A program made the translations under genes and the position numbers. Below the pieces are notes generated by a model, which was not told where the DNA came from, searched no databases, and saw only the letters and a list, made by a program, of their open reading frames with translations. This document shows, in pieces, positions 11,626-25,800 of a stretch of 64,000 nt of DNA. Position 1 is the first letter of the stretch, and each line of letters begins with the position of its first letter. Origin of the DNA: Marasmius tenuissimus (taxonomy: Eukaryota; Basidiomycota; Agaricomycetes; Agaricales; Marasmiaceae); contig JAQOTA010000050.1 of assembly GCA_029532415.1 (NCBI GenBank), forward strand, positions 4,774,001-4,838,000. The letters run 5' to 3'.

Positions 11626-14073
11626 ATGTCTTGCACAATGCCTAGTTGCCCTGAACGTCATAGTGGAGCTATAGGAAAGTCGATTTACGCGTCCCTGTTG
11701 TGGGATGATTATGGCTCAGAAGATCGTTGTGCACACGTCACCCCAAAACTTTAGTTACGCGTTCCGTATTTATTTTCATTCGCATTCAGTGTATGGACCG
11801 CACACCAGGTCCGTACGGATGTACACTCGACATTATCTCGGAATTTTTTCTATCAATAATGAAAGGGAGATTGTGTATGTACACCTATACATATACAGAA
11901 CTCTTTCTATGAAGGGGTTCTGATTGCGACGGAAGATCGGTGCTTCAGCGTAAGATCACTTAGCTCAACAGATATCATGAGTCGCGATGTGCGGTCCTTC
12001 AGGAACTACCGGTCTGGGCGCACTGAAGGCGTCCTTCAGGTCAGTTTGCTGGGTCCTTCTCTACTCAGGTTATCCATACGCTTGTTGTATCTGAAGCCCC
12101 ACCGCGTTCGAGGCGCGATCCCTCCCTCCCGCTTTCCACCTTCTCAAAGCAAGAGTATCAAGGGTCGGTCGCTTTGACCTGATGGGAAAGGGGGCGAGGA
12201 TCTTATGTCCATCGCGAATCTTGTATAGTACCGTGCGCCTTTACCTACCTGCTGCCTGTGAAGTGGGGTATTCGCACTCCGACCGAGAAATGACAGGAAA
12301 CTACGGTCCGGCATGTCAAAGATTACGACCGAGTGACGAGGGATTGACGGTTCGTTCGAAAAGGGGTCCCGCGAGTGGAACTCCGACTCGCAGTGTGAAC
12401 TAAGTTCGTGGGATTCACGATTTCGCCGGGTAATACTAACCGTACACAAGCTGACGAGTCAAACGGCATCGTAGGTCTCGAGGACTCTTGCCACAATCCC
12501 TCCCAGTGTACTTTAGCTGAGACTGTTTACACATGGTATGGCTGGATGTGTGGGGAGTGAACTTCCCTATCATTTGATATTCAAGAACACTGAAGATAAG
12601 TTGCGGACCTGGTAGTAATATCTCGACACCGTCTTCCGACAGGAAAAATGGACCTCGAGAATCGGTTGGCTGTCGTGTGGCGGGCGACCGAGTTGAGAGG
12701 GGATACTGTTCTGATGTTTTCTAGGCCTAAGCGCTGGGTAGCCATCCCTTCCATGCTGAATGCTTCTGACGACCTTTCCACCATTATGGGGAAGCAGTAT
12801 TACTGATGGATTTCATATGTTGAAAAGGTATTGAAGGAACGGGTCCCGAGGGCGGGGAAATGCTCTAGCCGCAGTCCTAGCTAGTGGGAAGGACTGCCAG
12901 GAATATTCTAGTGTGGGGGCCAAAGGACATGTTAGGAACCAGGCCGTGAGGTACTCTGAGCCTAGCATAGCTTACAGAATTGTTCAAAAACTAAAGGAGA
13001 AAATACCGCGCCCACGGAATTACCTCGAGAAATCAAAAAGCCAACAGCATATCGCCACCGGCAGAAGCTAACAAGGGATTTCAGATAACAGCGTGGAAAG
13101 AACATACTCACCGGATTCATATCAACTGCAGATGCTGACGGAGGCACAGGGATCAGAACCCGGTCCCGAAGCCACAGTTTAATGAAGTAGTACCAGTCGA
13201 ATGGGAAGCTCTTGTCGTTTTGGTTTAGTGCGCATTTCACGCACGTTAACGTACGTCCAAGACTGGCGGGAGTTGGATACCTCTGGGCCGCGAGTTCGAG
13301 GATGATAGTACCCCATGGTCGCACGTTCTGAGAACTGCGGAGCGATGAGTACCAGGACTGGGAGTCAATGCCGATTTAGTCGAGCTGCAGGCAAGCGACT
13401 GAAGAAAGCTTTCACATAGTCCTTTGGATCTTCCAGAACTTCGCATGGGTTTTTGCTGCGAAAAAAATGGTCTAGATGGAGAAGATCACTGTTATCGTCA
13501 AGGAGTCCGATGCAGGTGGCTAGCAGGCAGTTTGGCCAATCATTAGCACAAAAATTTCCTTCGACTAAAGGCGACTAATATCAGGTGCTAGTGTTAACCA
13601 CAGAAGTTTCCAAGGGAGTTGCGCTCACCGATGAAATCTTGAGGCGGGAGGCTTTCTTGGGAAGATCTTCAGGTCTGATATGTCTGGGCCCACTGTTGCC
13701 ACGGCCCAAGTCAACTCACGGCTGTCAACGGAGTGATTGCTGGCTGAGGGTACTGAAGGCCTGGATCTGAAATTCAATACTTGAGAAAACGAGACTGGAG
13801 GCGAAGGGCCTGGTATAGTATAGACGACAGTAACGTTTTGGCCAATGGCGTAGACTCATAACAACAAGAACAACAAGACTCGCCGTCACTGTCAGCGTCA
13901 GCGAGTGGAAAATGAAAATGAAGCCCACGTGTTCTCCCACGGGTCACGGTCATCCAACTTGGGGCGTGACCGCGTCATATAGACTCTTCTACCATTTGCT
14001 ACCATTTGTCATTGCCAACCGCCTCAGGGTTCGCCTCTTTCAGCCAACTCTACCCATAGACAATCTTTCGAAA
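11626..14073. other. Gene-poor stretch of 2.4 kb
   Basis: No convincing gene, tRNA or transposon was found. The minus-strand open frames around 12962-13446 contain a few protein-like phrases but cannot be joined into a sensible protein. This may be a decayed gene or non-coding DNA. The last part serves as promoter for the MutY gene. Confidence 0.4.
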
Positions 14074-16111
14074 ATGCCCGGGAAACGAAAGCGCGGGCAT
14101 CAAGAAGAAGAAGACGACGACTTCACCCTCAGTTCAGCCTCAGAATTCGAATCGATACCGAGACGCAGCGTAGCGAGAACACGCAAGACCAAACCGGGCT
14201 CAAAGAGACGCACGAATAATGCAGGCACTGAGAAAGTATCTGTTGGAGGCTCTGATGGAATCTCTGGTGTTCATTCCAGATCAGATCATGTACTATTTGT
14301 GGTCGAGCCTATTCAGGACGCGCTCCTACAGTGGTATTCCACTGTTCGTGACTCTCGTGGAATGCCTTGGAGAAAGGTGTATGACCCGAACTTGAGTGCT
14401 GAAGCAAGGTCTCAGCGAGCTTACGAGGTTCGTTTGGCTTGACTCGGATGAGAATGATGCTCAGACTCCAATATAGGTCTGGATCTCCGAAATAATGCTG
14501 CAGCAGACACAGGTCGCCACAGTCATCCCATACTATAACTCATGGATGGAAAGGTCTGTCTCAGTCTGAACGATGTTCTTGTACGAGATGCTTAGTCATA
14601 TCGCGTACAGATTCCCAACGTTGAGCCACCTGGTGTGTTGAACTTCCCCGGATTGGCCCCGTCTAGCTAAATTGTGTATTTCCAGGCGGAGTCATCTATC
14701 GAAGACGTAAATGGGTTATGGAAAGGCCTAGGGTACTATAGTCGTGCCAGCCGCCTCCTTGCTGGCGCCCAGAAAGCAGTCAAAGAGAATGGGGGCAGGT
14801 TGCCAGACAATGCAAAGGATATGGAAGCCAGCATACCAGGGATCGGTCGTTATAGCGCCGGTGCGATCTGCTCGATAGCTTATGGCGAACGGGTGCCTGT
14901 GGTAAACTCTTGTGATTGTAAGATGGGTTTTGATGGCTGACTGTCGACCTTTGCAATAGTTAGACGGCAATGTACACAGGCTCCTAAGTCGCATGCTAGC
15001 ACTTCATGCGCCTCCCAAAACCAAACCCACCCTCGATATCCTTTGGTCCGCGGCTGCTGCGATGGTCCGTGGAAGCTCTGGTATCTACATCTTTGACCGC
15101 ATGCCATGGACACGACCCTTATTTCCAGCCACAGACGATGACCTCAACGGAAAGCACCCGGGCGACATAAACCAAGCTCTCATCGAATTGGGGAGTACAG
15201 TTTGCAAAGTACGCGACCCTTCTTGTGACATATGCCCCCTTCGTCCTTGGTGTTTGGCTCAACTACGGAAGGTGAGCGGGAGTTGGTTCCCTAGCAATAC
15301 GGAGTGGCTGTCTCTGACAGTATCCCAGGCTGAAAATTTTCAAGCTGTCGTGGATATAGAAGATGCTTGCACGCTCTGTGATCCAGTCGATGATTCCTCT
15401 GACGTTACAATATATCCTATGAAGGTCGAAAGAAAGAAATCTAGGGAAGAAACCGATGTCGTGAGTGTCATCGAATGGTGTCCACCAGACACGGGTGCTC
15501 AGCCCCAAATTCTACTTGTCCGTCGACCTGAGAAAGGTGAGGTAATCTTGCTTCTTGCATCCATAAAAACTTCACATCGTCTCCAGGGTTATTAGCGGGA
15601 CTTTATGAATTCCCGACGATACCCAATGTGTCCTCGGCACTTTCCAGCCAAAGCATTACAGACCTGGGGATTGACCAAATGGCCTCCATCTTCAAAGAGC
15701 CCATCGGTTTGAACGATGGCGTTCAACCTGATCCCAACCCAGAGACTCGATACAAACTGCTGGATGTGTACTTCGCTGGGGACGTACAGCACGTATTTTC
15801 ACACATTAAGAAGACGTATAAGGTTCAAAGGATACGCGTTAGAGGAGGCAATGCACCCCCTTCGGTACGACCGCAAAAAGACTCGGTAGGGCCAAGTGGG
15901 CGGAAGCGCAAAGGCTCGAAGCCAGAGACGGGCTCAGCATTCTCATCCATGGAGGCCATCTGGACACCCATGGGCGAGGTGGTTAAAGCTAAGTGAGTTC
16001 CCGGCTCATTGTACAGGTCCTTATCATGTTGACTCACTTTTCAGTATTGGTACCGGCGTTGTTAAAATGTGGCGTCTGGTCACCGCGCTCGGAGGGTATA
16101 GCGACCAATAA
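14074..16111 (+). CDS. MUTYH: A/G-specific adenine DNA glycosylase (MutY homologue)
   Basis: The protein begins [16 protein letters not shown], a basic/acidic N-terminus suited to nuclear targeting. It then follows the MutY order across about eight introns: [75 protein letters not shown] (the helix-hairpin-helix), [13 protein letters not shown] with the Asp region, and [30 protein letters not shown] gives the C-x6-C-x2-C-x5-C ligands of the [4Fe-4S] cluster. The C-terminal Nudix-like 8-oxoG recognition domain follows ([10 protein letters not shown]). The enzyme removes adenine mispaired with 8-oxoguanine in base excision repair. A candidate 58-nt intron inside RGSS/DDDLNGK must be spliced to keep the family spacing. 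All key residues I can check are present. Confidence 0.93.
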
Positions 16112-18045
16112 TGTTATCAACAGAGTCGATATGTGTGAATCGATGATAACACTGATTTCACTCCGTCGCTGTTTCAGGCTGACCTTTGTACTTCAAAGAC
16201 GGCTTCGTGCACTGTGAGGTAATGAAGTAATGAAGTAGGTTATCTTTCTTGTCCATCGGACGGTGACCTGCACGAGTTCGTAGGGCTCGCTCTTCCGCAG
16301 CCTCCTGATATGGATCTTACGCAAATACTCGTGCACTCGAGTCCCGCCCTCTTGGCGGCAAAACTCTCAACATGGACGCCTCGCTCTCAAGATTCGCAAA
16401 GACATATCACAGATTTTTCCCAGCACGTACTATCAGGACTGGGTATATCAAATCGCCCGAGGAATCGCCGTGGCTTGATTTTCGCCTGAATCCCTTACGT
16501 TTTTCAGTCAGGTTCCCCGGCAGAACCCATATAGCAGTTACACCACATCGCGCATGGTTCCGCGAAGGGGTGCAAAGGGTGCACCTCGCGTGTAGACGGG
16601 GCATCCCAGCACATGCTTGAGTTCCCTCGCTTGTGGAGTCGACCGGGCCAGAGCACTGGGTCGAGCGTCGATATTCTCTTGAACAAGACGTCAATACGCA
16701 GCCATTTTTGCGTGTACCTTGACCTCAACTCATACCCCTTAAATATTATTTGAGTACACCGTTTCACTCCATTTGTTTCGAATGGCGGTCGCCTAATTAG
16801 AGATATCCGACTGGTGCCGTTTACTTCCTATCGATCGTGTGCGAGAAACATGAGGATTCTCGGGTGGCGTGGGCATTACTTGTGCAACTATGCAACTTGA
16901 ACTCAGACTGGATGCCGCCGGGAATCAGCGCGGTTCAACGGCTCAGGGGGAACCGGTCGCGTTATTCTAATGCTATTCATCGAGGCTGGTTATGACTCGG
17001 CGTATGGAATCTCCCTCGCATAATTTACTCAACTGGGAAACGTCGACGCCCGAGGATACGGTGGAAACAAGGGTTCTTTTTTAGAGTTATGATATACAAC
17101 GAGTCAATGATGTGGAGAACCTCCATTCGACTTCGACTTATCATTCCATTCAGTCCATTCGATGTCCATCACCCCTTTCAATGCCCATGTCGTACATATT
17201 CCAGAATCACGGGCTGTCCCGAGAACACCGTCACTCTGAATAACGAAGTTCCCAGGCCTTCAATATCCCCTGCATACTCAAGTTGCCCGATCAAAGTTGG
17301 CAATGTCTTGTACATATATAGACCTCGTATAGGTATCGTAGGATTTCGTTTATTTTGTTCTGACCGGGAGACCTTTCACAGGGTCGGGGTATGTTTGTCA
17401 CGATCTTACTGTCGATTAAGCTTTTAAAATTTAGGGCGTGTAAAAACATATTTGCATCTAGAAGGAACCCGAGCCTGGTGGGGACTCCCCATGTGTACAA
17501 CGCCGAGGTTGCCGGCACCGCCAAGTTCAGGCAGCGGGGACCTCGTTTTTACGAGGCCAAGACATGGCAAATCCTACATTCTCTGGACCCGGGGGTGTAC
17601 CAGCAGCGGGAGAGTAGACTCGTACTGCTAGAGGGTGCATGAGTGCATGGTCTCCTTATTGACTGGCATCGGGAAGAACATCCTCGATCATCATCCTGCA
17701 AGGGCTGTGATCCTTTGTGAGTTTCTTGTACCGTTACGCATGGACCTTTCATGGACCTAGTGATTCGATAACGCGCTTCTTCGAACCTGTTCCTCGGCCT
17801 GGAGTTTATTTTCCACCTGTCCGCTCCGTTCTGTCCCCGAATTCGCAGGTCCATCTCGGATGTCAGCGTGAGATGCACTTACGTCCATGACATTATGACA
17901 TGGTACGTCGAAACCTAATTATATCTATGGATCCATAAATCCGATCTTTATTCAACCCTGTTTGTCCAGTTCCTGCAGAAATTCTTATATGCGGTGGGCA
18001 GTCACCCTTCACAATTCATTTCTCCCCCTCCCCCCTCCAATCCTC
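16112..18045. other. Gene-poor stretch upstream of the WOPR regulator
   Basis: About 1.9 kb without a recognisable gene. It ends in a pyrimidine-rich tract just before the start of the WOPR gene. Long upstream regions are common for this class of master regulator, so it may hold a long leader or regulatory DNA, but I see no specific site. Confidence 0.35.
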
Positions 18046-19222
18046 ATGCAACGACCAACATTAGAAAGCGTGCGTGTTCGCTCTACAAGAGATGCACTTC
18101 AAGTATTCTATGGCGTTGCTACGAATAAGCTGCCTCTCATCACTCGCCGCCTCGATGCTGAGGAGCGGCGTGCTATTGTCCCTGGAAATGTTTATGTTTG
18201 GGAGGAACGCGGCGCAAACACTGAGACTATAGGGATTGGGATGGAACGGTGGTATGTCGTCTCGCTCCTTTTCTTTTGCCACACGAATGACACTGGATTA
18301 AAGGACTGACGGGATGGGCTGGGGTCCAAGCAGTAAGTTCCCCTTCCCACTACAGCGATACCAGAAGTGATCTAAACGTCATTACAACAGGAGTCCGCGA
18401 TGTATGTATGAGTGTTCATTGGTGGAGAATGCTCAGTAACGTTTGCTTGCTGTCTACTCAGGAATTTCTCTTCTATCACCAAAAAGAATCAGACGTCGAA
18501 GACGATCCTCTCAACCCCGTAACACCGTGGGCCCAATTGCTAAGGTGCGTCGCCCGACATACTGCTATCGTGGTTTTTCACACAAGGTTCCTATAGGAGA
18601 CGAGATTCTAGACTCACAAGGCCGGGGTCGTCTGAGCCCGAGCGACTGGTCAAGCAGACGTATAGTGTCCATGTTTCTTTACCTCAGGATCGACCACGGG
18701 GAATCGTCCGAAAATGGCATTTGAGTGCGTCTCCGCCCGGCTATCATTGTACATTCACTGACACCTCAACGACTCCTAGCTGCCTACTTTAGTCAGGAAG
18801 GCTTGAACCGACTTGCCACAGTGGACAGCATTCGTGGGATAGGCGACATGCCAGTACCTGAGGGTCTCTTTCGTAGTGCCCGAGCCAGCAAGATGCGCCG
18901 CGACCCCAGGGAGGGTTTAACGCCTGTGAGCATACAGCCATCAGACGCTGTGGATGGTTACTTCCAAAGGATCGACGGACACTCACCTCGGATCCCTGGG
19001 CACCATCCCTCGATATTACCGGTCCCCACGGTCGAATACCCTCGCTCTACTTCCACAACCTCTTCGAACAACTCCAGTCCGGTGTCTCTACACTCTTCCG
19101 TAGGACTACCAGCAACCGCCCACGGACATCTCGTCCCCTTGGAACATCTCCAAAATGCTTCGTCACCCAGGCGGGATCCCGCCGACGAGCAACTGCTGCG
19201 GCGCCTTCAACATGGGCGTTGA
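18046..19222 (+). CDS. WOPR-domain transcription factor (Gti1/Pac2 family)
   Basis: The protein starts MQRPTLESVRVRSTRDALQV and is joined over about six exons. The first WOPR half is RDALQVFYGVATNKLPLITR, then RRAIVPGNVYVWEERGA and, over two introns, TDGMGWGPSRVRDEFLFYHQ. The second half is KQTYSVHVSLPQDRPRGIVR, then KWHLTAYFSQEGLNRLATVD. These match the conserved W-TDG-W-SPSR-FL-Y and T-SV-HL-YYS patterns of the DNA-binding domain shared by Wor1, Ryp1, Sge1 and Pac2. The C-terminal third is Ser/Pro-rich and disordered. Family members control morphogenesis, dimorphism and effector or secondary-metabolite programmes. No target can be named here. The gene is flanked by gene-poor DNA on both sides. 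Confidence 0.9.
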
Positions 19223-20644
19223 CGATCTTCTTGTATAGTACATTCATTGCATCTGCCTTTTCATCATGGTTCGTCGCGTTATTGTTATCGCATTGCTAGT
19301 TGCTTTGTATATTAGACACTATGGACACTCCCCGAAACTCATGGACTTGTACCTAGAACCACCGCTAGCTGATCTGCTGTCTCTTTTGCTGTGTTCTCTA
19401 TCACTATGATACCCTGCTGAAGCTGCCATTCCTGGGGGACCCCCCGCTGAAGTGCCAAGTGTGGAGGACCTCACGACTTTGAGACCTTGACCTCGACAGT
19501 CCGATCTGCAACACCTCAAGCTCAAGTCCAGCCGTCAGGCATCAGGGCGAGAACACTGCGGCAGCCACTTCAAAGTCACTTTTGATCAGGAGAGTTAGAA
19601 TGGAGGGAGAGGGGGAAGAGACTGCAGGCGCCGTAGTGTTCATTCTTTGGTGGCGATAAAGTGATCTGTGTCATCCATAAGAGGAATTCGGCCCGACCCG
19701 TTGCATCTACCTCAACATTTTCCTGCCTTCAAATATGATTCTCGGGGCCACGAATAATGTCGAATAACCCAGTAAAACGGCTCCGATTTACTATGGACTC
19801 TCCCCTAACCGGAGAAATGTTGGATGAACCGTACGTTAGGGACGTTCTCACCTGGATCGTCGAGTGGGTCTATAGCCTCAGCCTGGTAAAATCGAAGACA
19901 TGCGGAAAAAGAATTTTCCTCGCTCAAAGCGACGCTTCGACGCGGCGGTGATTAATACCCGGCGCCTCTATATGGCAGATAGAAAACATAAGTCATCTCC
20001 CAGAACAGAGGACGAGAACAGTGAAGGGGCACCTCCCGAGACTCCGAGTTTGATCCAGTTCGGGAGTAACCTAAAGTTCTCTTCGAAGCTTGCTTGTTGT
20101 GGCGCCCAGTGCTATCGCCGACAGGCACCCTCCCGAGAAGCAGATGGGTGACACGGTCCTACTATAACTTAGGTTGTTGAGAAAATGGTTGCCATCCACG
20201 AAAATTCGGGTGCTCTTCATTTGCAGAAAAGTAGGGTTTTTCCCGAGGAAGATGGAGGTGATGTAACTTCGTGCTTTCGTGGAGACTTGAGAGGACTGAG
20301 AGTCTCTGACGACAAAGAGCTGAGAGTGGATGGCACGACGTGGATTATGACAGTAGCACCCATTATCATCCCTATAAGTGAGCCAGGACGATTATATGGC
20401 CACATGTGTAGAGCGTAGAGTTGGACCTGGAATGTTTCCCAGATATACGAATCGAACGACGAAGTCAGACATCAATAGGAGACCGTGAGAACTCAAGTCA
20501 AAAATGATAGAGATTATTTATTTTTTATGGCACGTGCGAAGCACATCTATTACGTCACTGGTATTGTCAGATTTTCCGAACGTGCCTTCTGTTGTCAGTG
20601 TACTCAGCCGCACATATCCCGGGACGGTGAGGCTGCTATACACG
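19223..20644. other. Gene-poor stretch of 1.4 kb
   Basis: No recognisable coding exon or repeat. It separates the WOPR gene from the DUF155 gene; the last few hundred bases presumably contain the promoter and leader of the latter. Confidence 0.35.
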
Positions 20645-22629
20645 ATGCCCCCAATGCCCCCAGAACTTCAAGGTCAATCCAAACCGAAAGGTGCCAATAG
20701 GTCCACGAAAGCTGCAGGTTAGCCTTGAATTATTATCGACTGTAGTTCGTTCTGACATCGTCAATTCTAGGGAAACTAAAAGTACTCCCTGAACAACCGG
20801 AACCACCTGAACCGCCTGTGGTGGACCTCAAGAGTAGGGCGAGGCGGGAGCACCTCGAAGAGGGACATGACGAGAGTGGGACTGCAACCGCAACTGCAGG
20901 AGAGAGTGACGAAGGGGATATTGATGAAGATTCAGATGAAATGGAATCTGTGGAGGTCTGTTTTCCTGCATTTGACCCAAAACGGTCCGTTCTAAACGAT
21001 AGTATAGGTTTACAACCAAATATCCCTCATTCCCGAAGGTACAGCGCGCCGAGATGCTATGAGATTGACAAAGAAGAAGGCGAAATCTCTTCCTAGAGTC
21101 ACCGCATATGCTACAGCCAGGTATCACACTCTTGTTTCGCAAGCAAGTGATTCTCATGTGCAACTTACAGCTCGTTCCGGATGGACGATGTCATGAAGTT
21201 CCTAAACGCCCGAAGAAACGCCTACCATACCAACCCCAAGCTCATTGATGAAGTGATTTATTCTCCCTATAGCTATCACGGTCCTACCAATGACGACGCG
21301 CAAAACTCCAGTAACATGTCGAGAGAAGCTGACCTACTGGGAGTACCAGAGCTGCGACCCAGCAGTGGTGACGAAATGCGAACATTCAAGCGGAAGGGGA
21401 GGTTCGATGCGTCAAATACTGAGGCAGAAATATACATATTCGATTATGGGACTGTTGTCGTATGGGGGATGTCTGAAGCCCAAGAAAAGCGGCTCCTGTC
21501 ATCATTGTGAGTGAACGATACCAGATAGGCTCGGCAATTTCCTAACCGCCACACAGGAGACGCTTTGAGGTTGAACCACTCGGTGAGCCCCATTTTTGGC
21601 TCAACGTTAAGCCTTCTCATCCCTCAAACAGCGCCGGATGATGTCGAGATGGAGGACCTGAACTACTACTACGCGAATTATAGTCGGTAAAATCTCCACA
21701 TTTGGTATGCCACACGACGTGTTCTGATTCCACATTTTGTAGAATATACAACGACGTGATAACCCTACGGAAAGGATCTGGTTATATGTGTGGTCTATCT
21801 CTGTTCTCGTTGGATTCCCTTCTAACCCGCATCTCCAGGACGAAACTTTCTTTATCGCATGCTCTGTCACAATCTGTCAAGATTTCGTTGGTACGTTTGT
21901 TCTTGATTCTATCCCGAGTACGCCTCATAACGACTCTCAGTTTGAAAGTTTGATCTCGAACACAATAGAAGAGACGAAGGATATTCCCGAAATCATCAGC
22001 GAAACAGGCAAAATAGGCATGCCCCATAAAGGTGAGAGACATGGCACCATTCCCTCGTACAAGTAACGTGCTCATCGTTGATGTACAGAAATTATGCAAC
22101 AGATAGGCCAACTGTTCCTGCTGCGAAGCAATATCAACTCAGTTGGTTCGGTCCTTGACTCACCGGTGAGCACGGAAGTTGCTCAAACCTTGCCTGCATT
22201 TACTAACGTGTCGGGCAATTTCAAGGAAGTCTTCTGGGTATGTGTTTTCTCAGCTCCCGCTGGTCGATTCCGATCTGATTTGTGTACCGCAGAGCTTTCC
22301 CGATCAACAACCACTATACGATGCCGCACGAAGCTACTTAGAAATCCCTCAACGAATCAATTTGCTGAATACTCGTGTAGAGGTGATGTCCTTTCCTTCT
22401 CTTGTCAGAATACGCGCTCATATCAAAAATGGCCCAGGTGCTGCAAGATATGTTACAATTGCTCAAAGAATCCGTCTCAAGTAAGCATGGCGAACGGCTT
22501 GAACAGATCGTTATAGCTTTGATTGGCGTTGAAATAGGTAGGGCTTGACGGCTCCGCCTTACCACACGATCTTGATCTCTCTACTCAGTTCTAGGGATCG
22601 TTACCATATTGGTGGACCTACTGGCCTAG
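20645..22629 (+). CDS. RMD1/RMND1 family (DUF155) membrane protein
   Basis: The predicted start gives MPPMPPELQGQSKPKGANRS. A Pro/acidic N-terminal region is followed by LTKKKAKSLPRVTAYATA, then FDYGTVVVWGMSEAQEKRLL and RRFEVEPL, the heart of the DUF155 family. Later blocks are EDLNYYYANYSRIYNDVITL, KLSLSHALSQSVKISLFESL, ISETGKIGMPHKEIMQQIGQ, LFLLRSNINSVGSVLDSPEV, YLEIPQRINLLNTRVEVLQD and LQLLKESVSSKHGERLE. A C-terminal hydrophobic helix (IVIALIGVEIVLGIVTILVD) anchors the protein. Yeast RMD1 and human RMND1 belong here; RMND1 supports mitochondrial translation, while other fungal members are cytosolic or nuclear-envelope associated. The lack of a clear mitochondrial presequence favours the non-mitochondrial branch. 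It converges with Sec5, 249 bp apart. Confidence 0.88.
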
Positions 22630-22878
22630 TTATGGACTACATACTTCAACCGACCGAGCATGCTCAGGACGTGCGTCATCCGCGACACTCATGGATATCT
22701 TCAACCCTTTACTCAACGTCCCACCGACCCTCACTTTTCTGATGAATAGTTGGGTGGTCGTAATATTGATTCAGTTTCTTTTACGATACTGTGTACAGGT
22801 ACATTCCCGGATTATTCCAATAAATAATCTACATGCGGACTGGGTATCAACGGTGGACATATGTATCATGATCTAGAA

Positions 22879-25800
22879 TTAGCGGGTTGCACCACGAGAG
22901 CCGTCCTTCTCCTTTTCCCGCACCTTTGACGTTCCCGACCGACTCGATTTGGTCTGTCTAAAGCACAGAAATTCAATACCCGTTGCCCGGCGGGTATCAG
23001 CCAACGTCTTCTTGACACCGTCAAGGTTCGTTTGTAGGTTCTCGTCCCCGGGTCGACGGGCATATGCTTGAGAAATCTTGCTGTAAAGATCAGAAAGTGT
23101 CTTCGCGGCTGATGGGGTGACATATTTTCCAAGGGTTTGATGCATAAATTCTATCTCCAGGGTTGCCTAATGTGACATGGAGCAAAATGCAAAATCGCGT
23201 TAGTATTCAAAGACCGACATAGACGCCAGTTCTAAAGAGAACGGTGTGGGGTCAGGAATGGATCGGTGAACTTACACGGAGCATCCCGCCCATGCCAAAA
23301 CGTTTCACTTGTTTGAAGCAACGGAGAGCTTCATCAGCTAATTCCTCGGCTAAGAATTTTAGGGTCCTTTCCAAGAGACCTTCTGCTGCGCTGCTGACTT
23401 GCGCGTGCACACCAACAAGGTACATCAAGGTCTCGTACATGTAAGGCCGGATATCTTAGTTAAGGCGGACATAAGTCAACATGAGAAAACGAGAAAAACA
23501 TGAGGGTGAGAGAATGACGGAACTTACCTCTTGGCTGCGGGGTTTCGAACCAATCCATCTCGTTGTCTAGAATTCCGCCACGAAGAAGGGTTGTGGCTAC
23601 CGAGGCTCGCGGCTTTGCATATCCTTCGAACAAGGTTTTGTCGAGCTCTTGGACGACTGTCATCAGGGTCTATAATTGAAAATCAGTTTGACTGCCGGTA
23701 GATCGGAGGATGAGGGCACCGAAAGCCTCTTTTTCTCACCTGCCTGTCATCAGCTATGGCGATACCAAAGGCACTCTCCAACTGAGTGATCATTCCTGGT
23801 ATGAGGGAGCTGGTTAGGTGCCCAAAATTGGACAGAACCAAGAGTAATCGGATGTCCTGAACCAAGGCAAACCATTAGCGAGGCACAAAGCATGTACGAT
23901 CCAGCCATACAGTATTCGAGATGTCCAGCAGCTCTGTGGTATTTGCTGTGTTTGACGTCGTTGATGCAATGGGGCGGTTCGCCGGAGCGATCGGGGCTTC
24001 GTTTGAGGATAACAGCACGAGGCCGTCCAGAAAGGCGTACAGGGCGTCAATAAAGGCTTTGGTTATTTTAGTGACGAAGGCAGAAGGGATAGGATTTTGT
24101 TTGAGGGGTTTGGTAAGGGAAGAAGACGAAAGATCGACGCCACCGGCGAGCTTGAACGCGGCTGTCGTAACATGTCGCTGAAAAACCTCCATTTGGGTCA
24201 GATAATGAGTGGCTGAGGGATCGGTGGGACTGGGAATCCATGTTTCGAGGTGGTAGAAAATGTTGGCATCTGGGCCGCATGTCAGCTGGGGTATGGAAAC
24301 GGAAGTCAAGGCCGTACATACCCCGCAGCCATGTATTGATTAGGATATCCTCAAAACGCCACTTGACGCTTTCTAAAAGACTCCTAAGACTTGACGAAAC
24401 TTCACTCGATATGTCCATCGAGTTTAACTCGTTTATGCATTCTTGGACCTCGCCTAGGATCTTCATGAGATAATGAGAGGTCGTGAAGGAGGTTGTGTTG
24501 ACAGGAACCAGGGAAGACACAGGACTCGCGGTGTTAGGAGACGCCATGACAGCCATATCGGAGAGAGTGAAGAACTCCGAAATAAGGGCCACATAGAGCT
24601 TTACGATGTCATGGGCCATAATTCTGCATTGGGAAGGACTTCGCCGTCCGCCCGAGCTATTGGTCTGGAACTACAAAACGGGACTCTGAATCAAGCCCCG
24701 ACAGATTGGCGACACTGTGCATACCTTTTTGAACTTTCCCTCGATAAAACTCGTAGCTATCTTCCAGAAATTGGGCAACGAAGAGACCATGCTCTCGGAA
24801 ACGTTCTTCACTAGATCAAAAATTGCCTGCCATACTGCTTCACCTGGTGCCTTAGCTAGAAATGGTAGAACAATATTAAAGACGGCGTTTGTGAACAGCA
24901 TTCGGAGCTTACCAATGACTGCATCGGATTGTTTCGCGTCCACGGCGGCAAGTGCGATCTGAAGCTGATTTGCTAACATAGTAGTAAGCGAGTCATGTTG
25001 CGGTGACTCTACCATGGTTTTCTCCCGAGCGACTGTAAAGCGTTGAGGGGGACGGGGGCCGAGTCAGTTCCAGAATTTGGATAATGATACCGCGATGCTT
25101 CACCATTCACTGTAACGGTGGCCGACCTGTAAGCTTTGTTCATTTGGTCCATGATGTGCTTATGTTGACTATCGAAATACGTCCAGATTGGATCATCGTT
25201 CGAGGAGAGCTCCAAAAGAAGTCTGAAAGGCACAAGTTAGCGACCGGAAGATTTTCGCAGAGAGATAGGACGTAATAGACACTGACTCGAGTGTCTTGTC
25301 TTGCTCTTCAATGCTCCTACTATGGTCATGCAATTGTGACATGAGAACATTTTTCATTTCTCCCATAGCCTTCTCAACGCTGGCCCATACTTTGTCAAGA
25401 ATTCTTTTCTGTTGCTGTTCGGCAGAGGCTGACGCCCGACCGTCTTTCGATACCCCGATAGGAAGGAGTTGCCCTGGTCGGTTCTCGAGAAGGTTTTTCC
25501 CCTTCTTGTAATCTCGCATCGCGAGTTCGTAGCGTCCCTGATGGCAAAGAGACAGTCATTACGGTATCCGGGGATTTCCAGACGAGCAAAAGGAAGTGAA
25601 GTGGGCTACGTACAGCTTCGATCGACTCAATAATAAAACCAGGGAGGTTGAAGAAAAACTTTGATCGTTCAAACACGCCGAGGGTGGTCCTGAGCTTTTC
25701 AGCTTTCGAGGCATTCTCGAGGACAGGCAGGAACACCTGATTGGCCTTCACAGCGGCCTCTGCACGATCGGAAGTGAACGAATGAGTATGATCGAATGAA

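Noticed and set aside
12962..13446. Minus-strand frames with phrases such as FPFDWYYFIKLWLRDRVL
   Set aside because: Looks faintly like a protein fragment, but frames do not join at plausible splice sites and no family is recognised.
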